A stretch of DNA of 53,171 bases, taken from assembly GCA_017656165.1 (NCBI GenBank), contig JACDOL010000007.1, positions 1 to 53,171 of the forward strand, in the 5' to 3' direction. The position numbers and the translations under genes are program-made. Shown here piece after piece: positions 26,380 to 34,645 of the stretch; position 1 is the first letter of the stretch; each line of letters begins with the position of its first letter. A model generated the notes under the pieces. The model saw only the letters and a list, made by a program, of their open reading frames with translations, made no database searches and was not told where the DNA came from. The stretch is from Desulfotomaculum sp. (GTDB taxonomy: Bacteria > Bacillota > Desulfotomaculia > Desulfotomaculales > Desulfohalotomaculaceae).

Positions 26380-27399
26380 CTAACTAACCTCGCTTCCGGT
26401 GTCCTGTGCTTTAATTTCCGCCAGTACTTGCCGGATGTCCAAGTTCACAGGGCAGTTTTTGATGCACCGGCCACAGCCTACACAGGCAGTAGCATTGTAC
26501 CTCTCTACAAAATATTTAAACTTGTGCATCAGACGCTGTCTCCAGCGCTCTTTGCCGCTGGGGCGCGGGTTGTGCCCGGAACCGTGCAGGGTAAACAGCG
26601 GGAACATGCAGGAGTCCCAGTTCCTTACACGGCAGCCGTTCTTATCCTTGGCCTCGTCTGCTATGTCAAAACAGTGGCAGGTCGGGCACAGGTATGTGCA
26701 TGCCGCACATCCCAGGCATTTTTCATGCAGCCTGTCCCAGTAAGGGTGTTCGAACATACCGTCCAGTTTTTCTTTCAGACCGGTTATGTCCACCTCACTG
26801 GTTGCCTGAGCTTGTTTTTTAATTCCCTCAGCCTCAGCCTTCTCTTCTTCCCCGGCCTCCGGCAGGTTCAGCTTGGATAGAAATTCTTTCCCCTGGTCGG
26901 TCACTGCCTCTGCCAGGTATTTTTCTCCCAGGTCAATTAAAAGTACATCTGAACCATCTGTGTTAAAAGGTCCACCACCCACCGAAGTGCAGAAGCAGGT
27001 GCTCTCAGGTTCACTGCATCCCAGGCTTACTATGATGGTGTTTTTCCGCCGGGTGGTGTAGTACACGTCTTCATACTGGTCATTATGAAATACGTTGTCT
27101 AACAGTATCATTGATTTAGCATCGCAGGGACGTATACCAAAAGCCACTGTCTTGGTTTTATCAATCTTGTCCTCCATCCTTAACCCTTCGTCACTCAACT
27201 GGTAGCTGAATAACTCCTCGGATTGAGGGAAAAGGATTTCTTTTGCTGGCTTCTTGGTTGCAGCTCCCAGTGCGGCCTCAGCACCCTCTTCTATTACTTC
27301 TAAAAGTACGTTCCCGTCCTTTTCTACAGGTGCATAGACCCGGTATTCTTTTGCCAGGTTTTCCAGCAGTCCGGCTATTTCCCTCTTATTGATGATCAA
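26380..27399 (-). CDS. flxB: FlxB, 4Fe-4S electron-transfer subunit (copy 2)
   Basis: Identical 339-residue protein to that at 18574-19593, including the TTG start and both [4Fe-4S] motifs (from Cys228 and from Cys306). No silent differences were found in the stretches I compared, and the incidental frames on the other strand also match in length and sequence. Located between flxC and flxA as in copy 1. Confidence 0.88.
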   Translation of the reverse strand: MIINKREIAGLLENLAKEYRVYAPVEKDGNVLLEVIEEGAEAALGAATKKPAKEILFPQSEELFSYQLSDEGLRMEDKIDKTKTVAFGIRPCDAKSMILLDNVFHNDQYEDVYYTTRRKNTIIVSLGCSEPESTCFCTSVGGGPFNTDGSDVLLIDLGEKYLAEAVTDQGKEFLSKLNLPEAGEEEKAEAEGIKKQAQATSEVDITGLKEKLDGMFEHPYWDRLHEKCLGCAACTYLCPTCHCFDIADEAKDKNGCRVRNWDSCMFPLFTLHGSGHNPRPSGKERWRQRLMHKFKYFVERYNATACVGCGRCIKNCPVNLDIRQVLAEIKAQDTGSEVS

Positions 27400-27410
27400 C
27401 CTTTTTCACC

Positions 27411-28364
27411 TCATTCCTTCATCAAGAACGGTTGTGGATCGTCTGTATTAAAATCGTTTAATACCGGCTTATCATTGGGATTTAAGCCTGCCTCGTAGTC
27501 AAACATTTCTTTAACGTCTTTTACTCCCTTGCGGGTTAACAGGGACAGTTTGATTCCCATGGGGCAGGCCCTCTCACAGGCACCACAGTCAGCACAGCGC
27601 CCCAGCTGGTGGAATACCCGTACCCCCTGGAAAATCAGGTTGTCTTTAACGCTGTAAGCACGCTTGCTTATCCACTGGGGAGTAGAACTGTCCACAAAAC
27701 ATGTCTCACAATAGCACATCGGGCAGGCATTACGGCAGGCGTAGCACCGTATGCATTTTGACATTTCTTTTGCTAAAAACTCTGCCCGTTCTTCAGCACC
27801 CAGTGCTTCAAATTCTTCTATTTCTTTAAAGTTTGCTTCCCTGGCAGGCACTTCCTCGCCCACCAGCTCGTCATATATTGCCGGGTTGCCGTATGCACAG
27901 CGGGCACAAGTGTCGTAAAGCAGTTCTTCTTTCTTGACTTTTTCTTCAAAGCCTTTGCCTCTCAGCACCACTTCTTCACCTTTTACTTCTGCCTCTAAAA
28001 TTTCTTTACCTCCAACCAGCTCCCCGGCCTTCTGCCGGTCTATCATTCCCCGGCAGGGCACTCCAATAATGTACAGCTTCTCGCGATCAATTTGGTTTTC
28101 TTTCATCAGCGCCACTATTGAGCGCACGTCACAACCCTTGGCTACCACCGCCACCTTTTCTTCCCGGTTCCTCAGGTAATTAGCCAGGTTGTTTTCACAA
28201 TACTCGTCCCAAACCAGCCTTTCTGCTTCTTCTGCTGTCCTGGCAAAGTAAGGTGTGCTGCGGAGAGGCAGGCTTCCCTTGGCAAAACCCACCACCAGGT
28301 CCACTTTCTTTTCTTCCAGTAATTTTTTGGCGGTGTCTTTTATTACATTAGTTATATTTTGCAT
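27411..28364 (-). CDS. flxC: FlxC, 4Fe-4S subunit (copy 2)
   Basis: Identical 317-residue protein to that at 19605-20558, with cluster motifs starting at Cys204 and Cys257 and the MCYCETC insert. SD and spacing to flxD and flxB are also the same. Nothing in the coding sequence distinguishes the copies. Confidence 0.88.
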   Translation of the reverse strand: MQNITNVIKDTAKKLLEEKKVDLVVGFAKGSLPLRSTPYFARTAEEAERLVWDEYCENNLANYLRNREEKVAVVAKGCDVRSIVALMKENQIDREKLYIIGVPCRGMIDRQKAGELVGGKEILEAEVKGEEVVLRGKGFEEKVKKEELLYDTCARCAYGNPAIYDELVGEEVPAREANFKEIEEFEALGAEERAEFLAKEMSKCIRCYACRNACPMCYCETCFVDSSTPQWISKRAYSVKDNLIFQGVRVFHQLGRCADCGACERACPMGIKLSLLTRKGVKDVKEMFDYEAGLNPNDKPVLNDFNTDDPQPFLMKE

Positions 28365-28374
28365 CCGCTACACC

Positions 28375-28794
28375 TCAATCCGCTTTTTTAAATACCCCTT
28401 TGGGGGGACCTAGTTTTTTCACTCTTTCACTTACCTTGGTTGCTACATCGGCAAACCTAGCACCTTCAGCTGCTGATACCCAGGTGAAGTTCACCCGGTC
28501 TTCTTCTACTCCCATGTAGTTTAGAAGGCTTTTCAGCAGGGCAAACTTCCTGCGGGCTACGTAATTGCCACTAACATAGTGGCAGTCGCCGGGGTGTCAC
28601 CCAGAGGTAAGTATTCCATCAGCACCGTTTCTTAAAGCTGAAAAGATGAATAACGGGTTTATCCTTCCAGAGCACGGTACTCTCACAACGCGGAGGTTGG
28701 TCGGGTATTGGAGCCTTCCAATACCCGCCAGGTCCGCGCCAGCATAACTACACCAGTTGCATAGAAACGCCGCGATCTTTGGTTCGTATGCCAT
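28375..28794 (-). CDS. flxD: FlxD/MvhD selenoprotein with Sec encoded by TGA at codon 66 (copy 2)
   Basis: Identical to the gene at 20569-20988. ATG at 28794, in-frame TGA at 28599-28597, full-length end at 28377-28375. Preservation of the open frame after TGA, with sensible MvhD sequence over 73 further codons, argues against a nonsense mutation. Both copies keep the TGA, so there is no Cys-containing backup in this window and the complex should depend on selenium. Confidence 0.88.
28566..28584 (-). promoter_or_regulatory. Candidate bacterial SECIS element in flxD (copy 2)
   Basis: Same 8-bp stem and TGT loop as at 20760-20778, again about 20 bases after the in-frame TGA. Confidence 0.7.
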
Positions 28795-28810
28795 ATGCTA
28801 ACCTCCTGTC

Positions 28811-31800
28811 TTAAAGCGCACTCAGCATGGCCATTATTTGCTCGTCGGTGCAACCTTTTACGTTAATGGCTCCGCACCGGCAGGATGATGCACATGCACC
28901 GCATCCCTTACACAGAGCTTCGTTGACCACAGCCGCTTTTTCTTCCGGGTCTACTTTTATCGCTTTAGCCGGACACACAGCTTCACAGGTTCCGCAGGCC
29001 GCGCATTTCTTCTTGTCTACCACTGCGCTCTTGCCTTCAACTGTGATATGTTCCTTGGCCAGCACCGTTGACGCACGGCCCGCCGCTGCCTTGGCCTGGG
29101 CAATGTTCTCTTCCAGGTTCTTGGGCCCATGAGCCAGACCGCACATGAATACACCTTCGGTGCTGAAGTCCACTGGACGCAGTTTTAAGTGGGCTTCCAG
29201 GAAAAATTTATCCTCGTTTAACGGTACTTTGAAGAACTTGGACAGTTTTTCGTTGTTTTCTACCGGCGGTACTATGGCCGATGCCAGGCCGACAGTGTCA
29301 GTGTATATTTCCACTTTCTCGCCCAACACGTGGTCGGTTACCGTCACTTTTAAACCGCTGCCGGCGTTTTCTACTACCGGTTTGTTGTCTGTACTGTACC
29401 GGATGAAGATTACGCCCTTCTGGCGGGCTTCAGTGTACAGGTCCTCGTAAAAACCGTAAGTCCTTATGTCCCGGTACAGAATGTATACTTGGGCTTCCGG
29501 CCGGCGCTCCTTAATCTTTAAGGCCAGTTTAATGGACTTGGTACAGCAAATTCGGCTGCAGTACGGCCGTTCTTTATCCCGGGAGCCAACACACTGGATC
29601 AGGACAACGTTGTTTACTTTGTCCAGGTTGCCCTGTACTATTTCGTTTTCCAGTTCCAGCAGCGTTTTTACCCGGTGGTTCTCCCCGTACAGGTATTCAT
29701 TGGGCTTGTATTCTTCTGCACCGGTGGCTATTATGGTTACACCGTGCTGTATTTCTTCTCCACCAGACAGCCTGGTGGTGAAGTTCCCTACAAATCCATG
29801 CACTTCCGCCACTTCTTGGCCGGTGTACACTTTTATCTTCTCGTTTGCTTTTACCTGTTCAATCAGTTCTTTAAGCCAGGCCTGTACTTCTTCTCCTTTT
29901 AACCCGTAGTGCAGGCGGCGGGCTAAGCCTCCCAGTTCCTCTTCTTTTTCCACCAGGTATACCTGGTAGCCTTGGGCTGCCAGGTTCAGGGCATTGGTCA
30001 TCCCAGCTGCACCGCCACCTATTACCAGCACATCATGGTTCATTTCCAGTTTTACTGGATTTACCGGCTGGGCCAGGGCTACCTTGTTTACTGCCATCTT
30101 AACAAGGTCTTTGGCTTTCTCGGTGGCTTTCTCAGGCTCGTTCATGTGTACCCAGGAACACTGGTCCCGGATATTGGTCAGTTCAAACAGGTGCGGGTTT
30201 AATCCTGCTTCTTTTAGTGTCTCCTGGAACATTGGCTCGTGGGTACGTGGGCTGCAGGATGCCACTACCACCCTGTTCAGGTTGTATTCTTTAATGGCCT
30301 CTTTAATTTGAGCTGCAGAGTCCTGGGAGCAGGCATACATCTTGTCTGTGGCCAGCACTACTCCCGGCAGATCCCTGGCGTATTCTACAACACTCTTCAC
30401 GTCTACTACGCCGCCAATGTTGATACCGCAGTGACATACAAATACGCCTGTCCGGATAATTTCCCCGGTCACATCTTTTTCAGCCGGATATTCTTTTGCT
30501 TTGGTCAGGGTCCCTTTGGCTTCTGCCAGCAGTGCCTGGGCTTCCCCTGCCGCAGCACTGGCCTGCATTACTGTCTCCGGTATGTCCCGCGGCCCGGAAA
30601 AGGCTCCTGCCACATAAATACCCGACTTGTTGGTGTTTACCCCGCTTAAAGGCGCTGCCTCACAGAAGTTGTACTTGTTCAGTTCCAGTCCCAGCTTCTT
30701 CGCCAGTTCCACCGCCTCGCCCCTGGGCTCTAAGCCCACGGACAGTACTACCATGTCAAATTCTTCATAGCAGATGCTGCCGTCTTCCTGGGCATAGCGT
30801 ATCTTTACTGCCCCGCCTTCTCCTTCTCTTACTTCGTATACCCGGTTCCTGATGAATCTTACACCGTGTTCATCCTGGGCCCGGTTGTAGTATTTTTCAA
30901 ATTCTTTACCGTAGGTCCGCATATCCATAAAGAATATGGCGGTGTCCAGTTCCTCTTCGCTGTGCTCTTTTGCTATTACCGCTTCCTTGATCGCATACAT
31001 GCAGCACACCGATGAGCAGTACCCGTGATCGTTTTTGCAGTTCCGGGAACCTACACACTGGATCCACGCTATCTTCTTCGGTTCTTTCTGATCCGATGGG
31101 CGTATTAAATGCCCACCAAAGGGACCGGAAGCAGATAGTATCCTCTCAAATTCCAAACTGGTTACCACATTGGGCACCCTGCCGTACCCGTAATATTCCA
31201 GCTTGGAAGCATCATAGGCGTCAAAACCAGGCATCAGGATAACTGCTCCTACTTCTATCTCGTTAATCTCGTCTTCCATTTCGTGGTTGATTGCTCCGGC
31301 TTGACAAACTTTCAAGCATTTACCGCAGGCCTTGGGATTTTTAAATTTTAAACATTTTTCCTTATCAATGGCATACGCATTGGGAAAAGCCTGGGCATAC
31401 TGCTTGTAGATCGCCTTCCGTTTGCTTAAGCCCTGGTTAAATTCATCGTCCACTTTAACAGGACATTCTTCTGCACAGGACCCGCAGCCGGTACACTTGG
31501 TTGGATCCACATAACGGGCCCGCGTTTTTATTGTCGCCTTGTAATTCCCCGGTTCCCCTTTTAGATCCACCAGCTCGCTGTTGGTCATTACATTGATGTT
31601 TAAGTGCCGGCCGCAGTCAACCAGTTTTGGAGACAATATACACATGGAGCAGTCATTGGTGGGAAAGGTTTTATCCAGCGCCGGCATTACCCCGCCTATG
31701 GCCGGGCTGCTCTCCACCAGGTGTACATAATATCCTGATTCTGCCAGGTCCAACGATGCCTGTATACCTGCTATACCAGCTCCTACTACCAGTACGCTTC

Positions 31801-31819
31801 CTACTTTCTTTGTACTCAT
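28811..31819 (-). CDS. hdrA: HdrA, large double-FAD iron-sulfur subunit (copy 2)
   Basis: Identical 1002-residue protein to that at 21005-24013. Its translation signal differs: AGGAGG lies 6 bases before the ATG, an optimal SD, while copy 1 has an 11-12-base insertion at the equivalent place. Sequence upstream is otherwise unrelated between copies apart from a GGA-CGGT remnant. First gene of the operon, read from the promoter at 32063-32091 through a leader of about 235 bases. Confidence 0.95.
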   Translation of the reverse strand: MSTKKVGSVLVVGAGIAGIQASLDLAESGYYVHLVESSPAIGGVMPALDKTFPTNDCSMCILSPKLVDCGRHLNINVMTNSELVDLKGEPGNYKATIKTRARYVDPTKCTGCGSCAEECPVKVDDEFNQGLSKRKAIYKQYAQAFPNAYAIDKEKCLKFKNPKACGKCLKVCQAGAINHEMEDEINEIEVGAVILMPGFDAYDASKLEYYGYGRVPNVVTSLEFERILSASGPFGGHLIRPSDQKEPKKIAWIQCVGSRNCKNDHGYCSSVCCMYAIKEAVIAKEHSEEELDTAIFFMDMRTYGKEFEKYYNRAQDEHGVRFIRNRVYEVREGEGGAVKIRYAQEDGSICYEEFDMVVLSVGLEPRGEAVELAKKLGLELNKYNFCEAAPLSGVNTNKSGIYVAGAFSGPRDIPETVMQASAAAGEAQALLAEAKGTLTKAKEYPAEKDVTGEIIRTGVFVCHCGINIGGVVDVKSVVEYARDLPGVVLATDKMYACSQDSAAQIKEAIKEYNLNRVVVASCSPRTHEPMFQETLKEAGLNPHLFELTNIRDQCSWVHMNEPEKATEKAKDLVKMAVNKVALAQPVNPVKLEMNHDVLVIGGGAAGMTNALNLAAQGYQVYLVEKEEELGGLARRLHYGLKGEEVQAWLKELIEQVKANEKIKVYTGQEVAEVHGFVGNFTTRLSGGEEIQHGVTIIATGAEEYKPNEYLYGENHRVKTLLELENEIVQGNLDKVNNVVLIQCVGSRDKERPYCSRICCTKSIKLALKIKERRPEAQVYILYRDIRTYGFYEDLYTEARQKGVIFIRYSTDNKPVVENAGSGLKVTVTDHVLGEKVEIYTDTVGLASAIVPPVENNEKLSKFFKVPLNEDKFFLEAHLKLRPVDFSTEGVFMCGLAHGPKNLEENIAQAKAAAGRASTVLAKEHITVEGKSAVVDKKKCAACGTCEAVCPAKAIKVDPEEKAAVVNEALCKGCGACASSCRCGAINVKGCTDEQIMAMLSAL

Positions 31820-31820
31820 A

Positions 31821-32062
31821 CCGTTCCTCCTAATATCAACATGTTAAAAAGGTAATATATATTGTAATAATTACTTATAACTAATTAATTATAAAAAAAC
31901 ACATTAATGGTTAGTTAATTTTTAATGTTTCGAATTCACCTCCAAATTTTAAATATTTTGTAACTTTAAACTACACCACTCGATTGGTCCAAAACACTAT
32001 TTTAGTTTTTGCGGCTTTAGTACATTGATGTAAAAATTATAGAAAAAATTTTTTATACTGCT
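31821..32062 (-). promoter_or_regulatory. Long AT-rich leader of the hdrA-flx operon
   Basis: About 240 transcribed bases precede hdrA copy 2. They include an orphan GGAGGTG (near 31940) with no ATG, GTG or TTG frame of useful length. CATTAA pairs with TTAATG about 14 bases later and is followed by TGTTTTTTT. The T-run after a weak stem hints at attenuation. I see no gene in it. Confidence 0.35.
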
Positions 32063-32091
32063 AGTATAATATTTTCAAATTTATGCGTCAA
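32063..32091 (-). promoter_or_regulatory. SigA promoter of the hdrA-flx operon
   Basis: On the minus strand TTGACG (32091-32086) and TATACT (32068-32063) have 17-bp spacing. No equivalent promoter precedes hdrA copy 1 in the 181-base gap there. Confidence 0.75.
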
Positions 32092-32210
32092 TTCTTTATA
32101 ATTAGGCCCAGCACTGCGCAGTATATGCAATATATTAATACGTTGTTAAGGATAAAAATACCTTCTTAGGCAAATAAAATAACAGCGAAATTGTGTGAAA
32201 ATATTGTCGA

Positions 32211-32245
32211 AAAAGGCAGGCTTTTATCAAAAGCCTGCCTTTTTT
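32211..32245 (-). terminator. Terminator after fhs
   Basis: AAAAGGCAGGCTTTT and AAAAGCCTGCCTTTT are perfect 15-base complements with a 3-base loop. T-runs on both strands make it bidirectional in principle. It separates fhs from the hdrA-flx promoter. Confidence 0.9.
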
Positions 32246-32265
32246 CACCGTTACAATTGTTTTTA

Positions 32266-33969
32266 TTAAAATAAGCCAACTGTTCGACCTTTTTCGTCAA
32301 TGTCCACCTTGTGGGCTGCCGGGCGGGAACCCAACCCCGGCATAGTACGCATTTCCCCGGCCAGCGGGTATAAAAAGCCAGCACCCACTGAGGCCCTAAT
32401 ATCCCTGATTGGGAAAATATAATCCTTGGGAACTCCTTTCTTTGCCGGGTCATGAGAAATGGACAGGTGGGTCTTGGCCATGCAGATAGGGAGGCGGCCC
32501 AATCCCATTTCCTCGAATTTTTGAATTTTCTTCTCTGCCAGCGGTTCATAATTAACACCGGAAGCATTGTACACCTTAGTGGCCAGTATTTCAATTTTTT
32601 CCTTAATGCTTAGTTCATCAGGGTAAAGGAATTTAAAGTCCGTGGGCTGCTCACAAGCCTCAACCACTGCCTTGGCCAGTTCCACGGCACCTTCCCCACC
32701 ATCACGCCACACGGTAATAGGGTAAGCCCCCATTGCACCTGCTTCCTCTGCCTTCTGCCGGACCAGCTCCACCTCAGCATCAGTATCAGTGGTAAAGCGG
32801 TTGATTGCCACTACCGCCGGCACACCAAAGCTGCGGACTATGTTTATCATATGAGCCAGGTTAGCACAACCCTTCTCCAGTGCCGGCAGGTTTTCTCTTG
32901 TCAATTCTTCGGGCAGAGGCTTTCCAGCTACTACATTGCCCAGCCCCCCGTGCATTTTTAGCGCTCTAATGGTACAGGTAATTACAACGCAGTTGGGACG
33001 GAGCCCGGATTGACGGCACTTAATATTCATAAATTTTTCCATTCCCAGATCGGCACCAAAGCCGCTTTCAGTAACCACATAATCACTGCACTTTAGTGCA
33101 ATGCGGTCAGCAAGAACAGAGTTATTGCCGTGGGCAATATTAGCAAATGGACCAGCATGCATGATGCAGGGCTGTCCTTCCAGTGTCTGGATCAGATTGG
33201 GCTTTAGCGCCTCTTTCATAATAACTGTCATGGCTCCAGCCGCCTTGAGATCCTCTGCGGTAACCGGTTTCCCGTCATAAGTATAAGCCACCACAATCCG
33301 CCCAAAACGTTTTCTAAGATCCTGCAGGTCTTCAGCAAGAGCTAAGATAGCCATAACTTCTGATGCAACAGCCATGTCAAAGCTGGTCTGACGGGGGTAT
33401 CCGTTCATGGCACCACCTAAACCTATAACTATATCTCTTAAGGCACGGTCGTTAATATCAACAACCCGGTTCCACATTACAGTTAACGGGTCTATATTCA
33501 GCGGGTTCTTTAATAATATAGAAGTATCGATCATAGCTGCCAGAAGGTTATTGGCAGCAGCAACGGCATGAATATCCCCTGTAAAGTGAATATTTATGTC
33601 TTCCATTGGTACTACCTGGGAATAACCTCCACCGGCAGCACCACCCTTAATGCCAAAAACCGGGCCCATTGAAGGCTGCCGCAGTGTAGCAGTAACATTC
33701 TTCCCAATTTTTCCTAACCCCTGGGTCAGCCCAATAGTAGTTACTGTTTTTCCTTCCCCTAAAGGGGTGGGTGTAATGGCAGTGACATCAATCAGCTTGC
33801 CCTGGGGACGGTCTGCAAACTTTTCCAATACCTCCAGCTTAATTTTCGCCTTGTACCTGCCGTAAGTATCGATATCGTCTTCCGTTAAGCCCATTTTTTC
33901 AGCAATTTCTATGATCGGTTTCATATTGTGGGCCTGGGCAATTTCTAAGTCGCTGGGAACATGCTTCAT
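32266..33969 (-). CDS. fhs: Formate--tetrahydrofolate ligase
   Basis: ATP-dependent activation of formate to 10-formyl-THF, the second methyl-branch step of the Wood-Ljungdahl pathway. About 567 residues, close to the family's 556-560. The ATP loop PTPLGEGKTVTTIG is near residue 65, with GIKGGAAGGGYSQV and the C-terminal IRDIRASVGAGFLYPLAGEM. ATG 33969 is preferred: GAGG lies 8 bases upstream; the in-frame GTG 9 bases earlier overlaps the SD. It is a single transcription unit between its promoter and a strong terminator, next to the Hdr/Flx genes. Confidence 0.97.
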   Translation of the reverse strand: MKHVPSDLEIAQAHNMKPIIEIAEKMGLTEDDIDTYGRYKAKIKLEVLEKFADRPQGKLIDVTAITPTPLGEGKTVTTIGLTQGLGKIGKNVTATLRQPSMGPVFGIKGGAAGGGYSQVVPMEDINIHFTGDIHAVAAANNLLAAMIDTSILLKNPLNIDPLTVMWNRVVDINDRALRDIVIGLGGAMNGYPRQTSFDMAVASEVMAILALAEDLQDLRKRFGRIVVAYTYDGKPVTAEDLKAAGAMTVIMKEALKPNLIQTLEGQPCIMHAGPFANIAHGNNSVLADRIALKCSDYVVTESGFGADLGMEKFMNIKCRQSGLRPNCVVITCTIRALKMHGGLGNVVAGKPLPEELTRENLPALEKGCANLAHMINIVRSFGVPAVVAINRFTTDTDAEVELVRQKAEEAGAMGAYPITVWRDGGEGAVELAKAVVEACEQPTDFKFLYPDELSIKEKIEILATKVYNASGVNYEPLAEKKIQKFEEMGLGRLPICMAKTHLSISHDPAKKGVPKDYIFPIRDIRASVGAGFLYPLAGEMRTMPGLGSRPAAHKVDIDEKGRTVGLF

Positions 33970-34022
33970 TTGTAACACCTCTTATTGTATTTTTTTAAAA
34001 GCACTCATATTAGCAATGCATC

Positions 34023-34051
34023 ATTTTATCATAGTAAAAAGTAAAAAGCAA
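34023..34051 (-). promoter_or_regulatory. SigA promoter of fhs
   Basis: On the minus strand TTGCTT (34051-34046) and TAAAAT (34028-34023) have 17-bp spacing, with an extended -10 TG one base upstream. Confidence 0.65.
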
Positions 34052-34065
34052 AATGAAAAATAAAT

Positions 34066-34098
34066 AAATTTCTCCAGCTGTTGCTGCCGGAGAAATTT
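34066..34098 (-). terminator. Terminator after ndk
   Basis: AAATTTCTCC and GGAGAAATTT pair around a partly paired loop (GC/GC), followed on the minus strand by TATTTATTTTT. Confidence 0.8.
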
Positions 34099-34105
34099 AT
34101 GGTTA

Positions 34106-34555
34106 TTATTCATAAATCCAGCTGTCTAAGGTGCGGGAATAAGTTAACAGCTCTTCAGGCTTAAAAAATAAATTTATTTCCCGCTCTGCACTTTCCGGTG
34201 AATCTGATCCATGTATAATATTCCTGCCAACGTCAACACCATAAGTGCCGCGTATAGATCCCGGTTCCGCCTGAAGGGGATTTGTTGCCCCCATCATTTT
34301 ACGAGCTGCAGCAATTACTTCTTTCCCTTCCCATACCATAGCTACAACTGGGGAAGATGTAATGTAATCTACCAGCGGGCCAAAAAACGGTTTACCCTTA
34401 TGCTCACCGTAATGGGATTCTGCCAGTTCTCTAGTTATCTGCATCATCTTCATGCCCACAAGTTGAAAGCCTTTTTTTTCAAAGCGGGATATTATTTCTC
34501 CAATCAGCCCCCTCTGCACGGCATCAGGTTTAATCATAATGAACGTTCGTTCCAT
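34106..34555 (-). CDS. ndk: Nucleoside diphosphate kinase
   Basis: Balances nucleoside triphosphate pools by a phosphohistidine ping-pong mechanism. The 149 residues start [16 protein letters not shown], a family hallmark. The catalytic His115 lies in [14 protein letters not shown] lies 8 bases before the ATG. It follows ftsH with a hairpin between (34608-34640) and ends at its own terminator. Confidence 0.98.
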   Translation of the reverse strand: MERTFIMIKPDAVQRGLIGEIISRFEKKGFQLVGMKMMQITRELAESHYGEHKGKPFFGPLVDYITSSPVVAMVWEGKEVIAAARKMMGATNPLQAEPGSIRGTYGVDVGRNIIHGSDSPESAEREINLFFKPEELLTYSRTLDSWIYE

Positions 34556-34607
34556 TTTATTAGCCCCCCTAACTAAAACTTCAATATAACAATTATTTTA
34601 TTTAGAC

Positions 34608-34640
34608 GACCGGAGGCACTGTCCCCGGCTGCCTCCGGCC
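34608..34640 (-). terminator. Hairpin after ftsH
   Basis: GACCGGAGGCA and TGCCTCCGGCC pair over 11 positions with an 11-base loop. The minus-strand tail (GTCTAAATAAAAT) is short of T, so termination may be partial, allowing read-through into ndk. Confidence 0.6.
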
Positions 34641-34645
34641 AAATT

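Larger units (their letters stand above)
25525..31820. repeat. 6.3-kb direct repeat, copy 2 (hdrA-flxDCBA)
   Basis: Second copy of the block at 17719-24014. It is the promoter-proximal one: a consensus-like promoter and a long leader precede it, and no terminator follows its flxA, so transcription should continue into the HdrD-like gene. Confidence 0.95.

Noticed and set aside
32166-32594. 142-codon minus-strand frame across the end of fhs
   Set aside because: It overlaps fhs in another frame and includes the fhs terminator; no SD and no recognisable domain.
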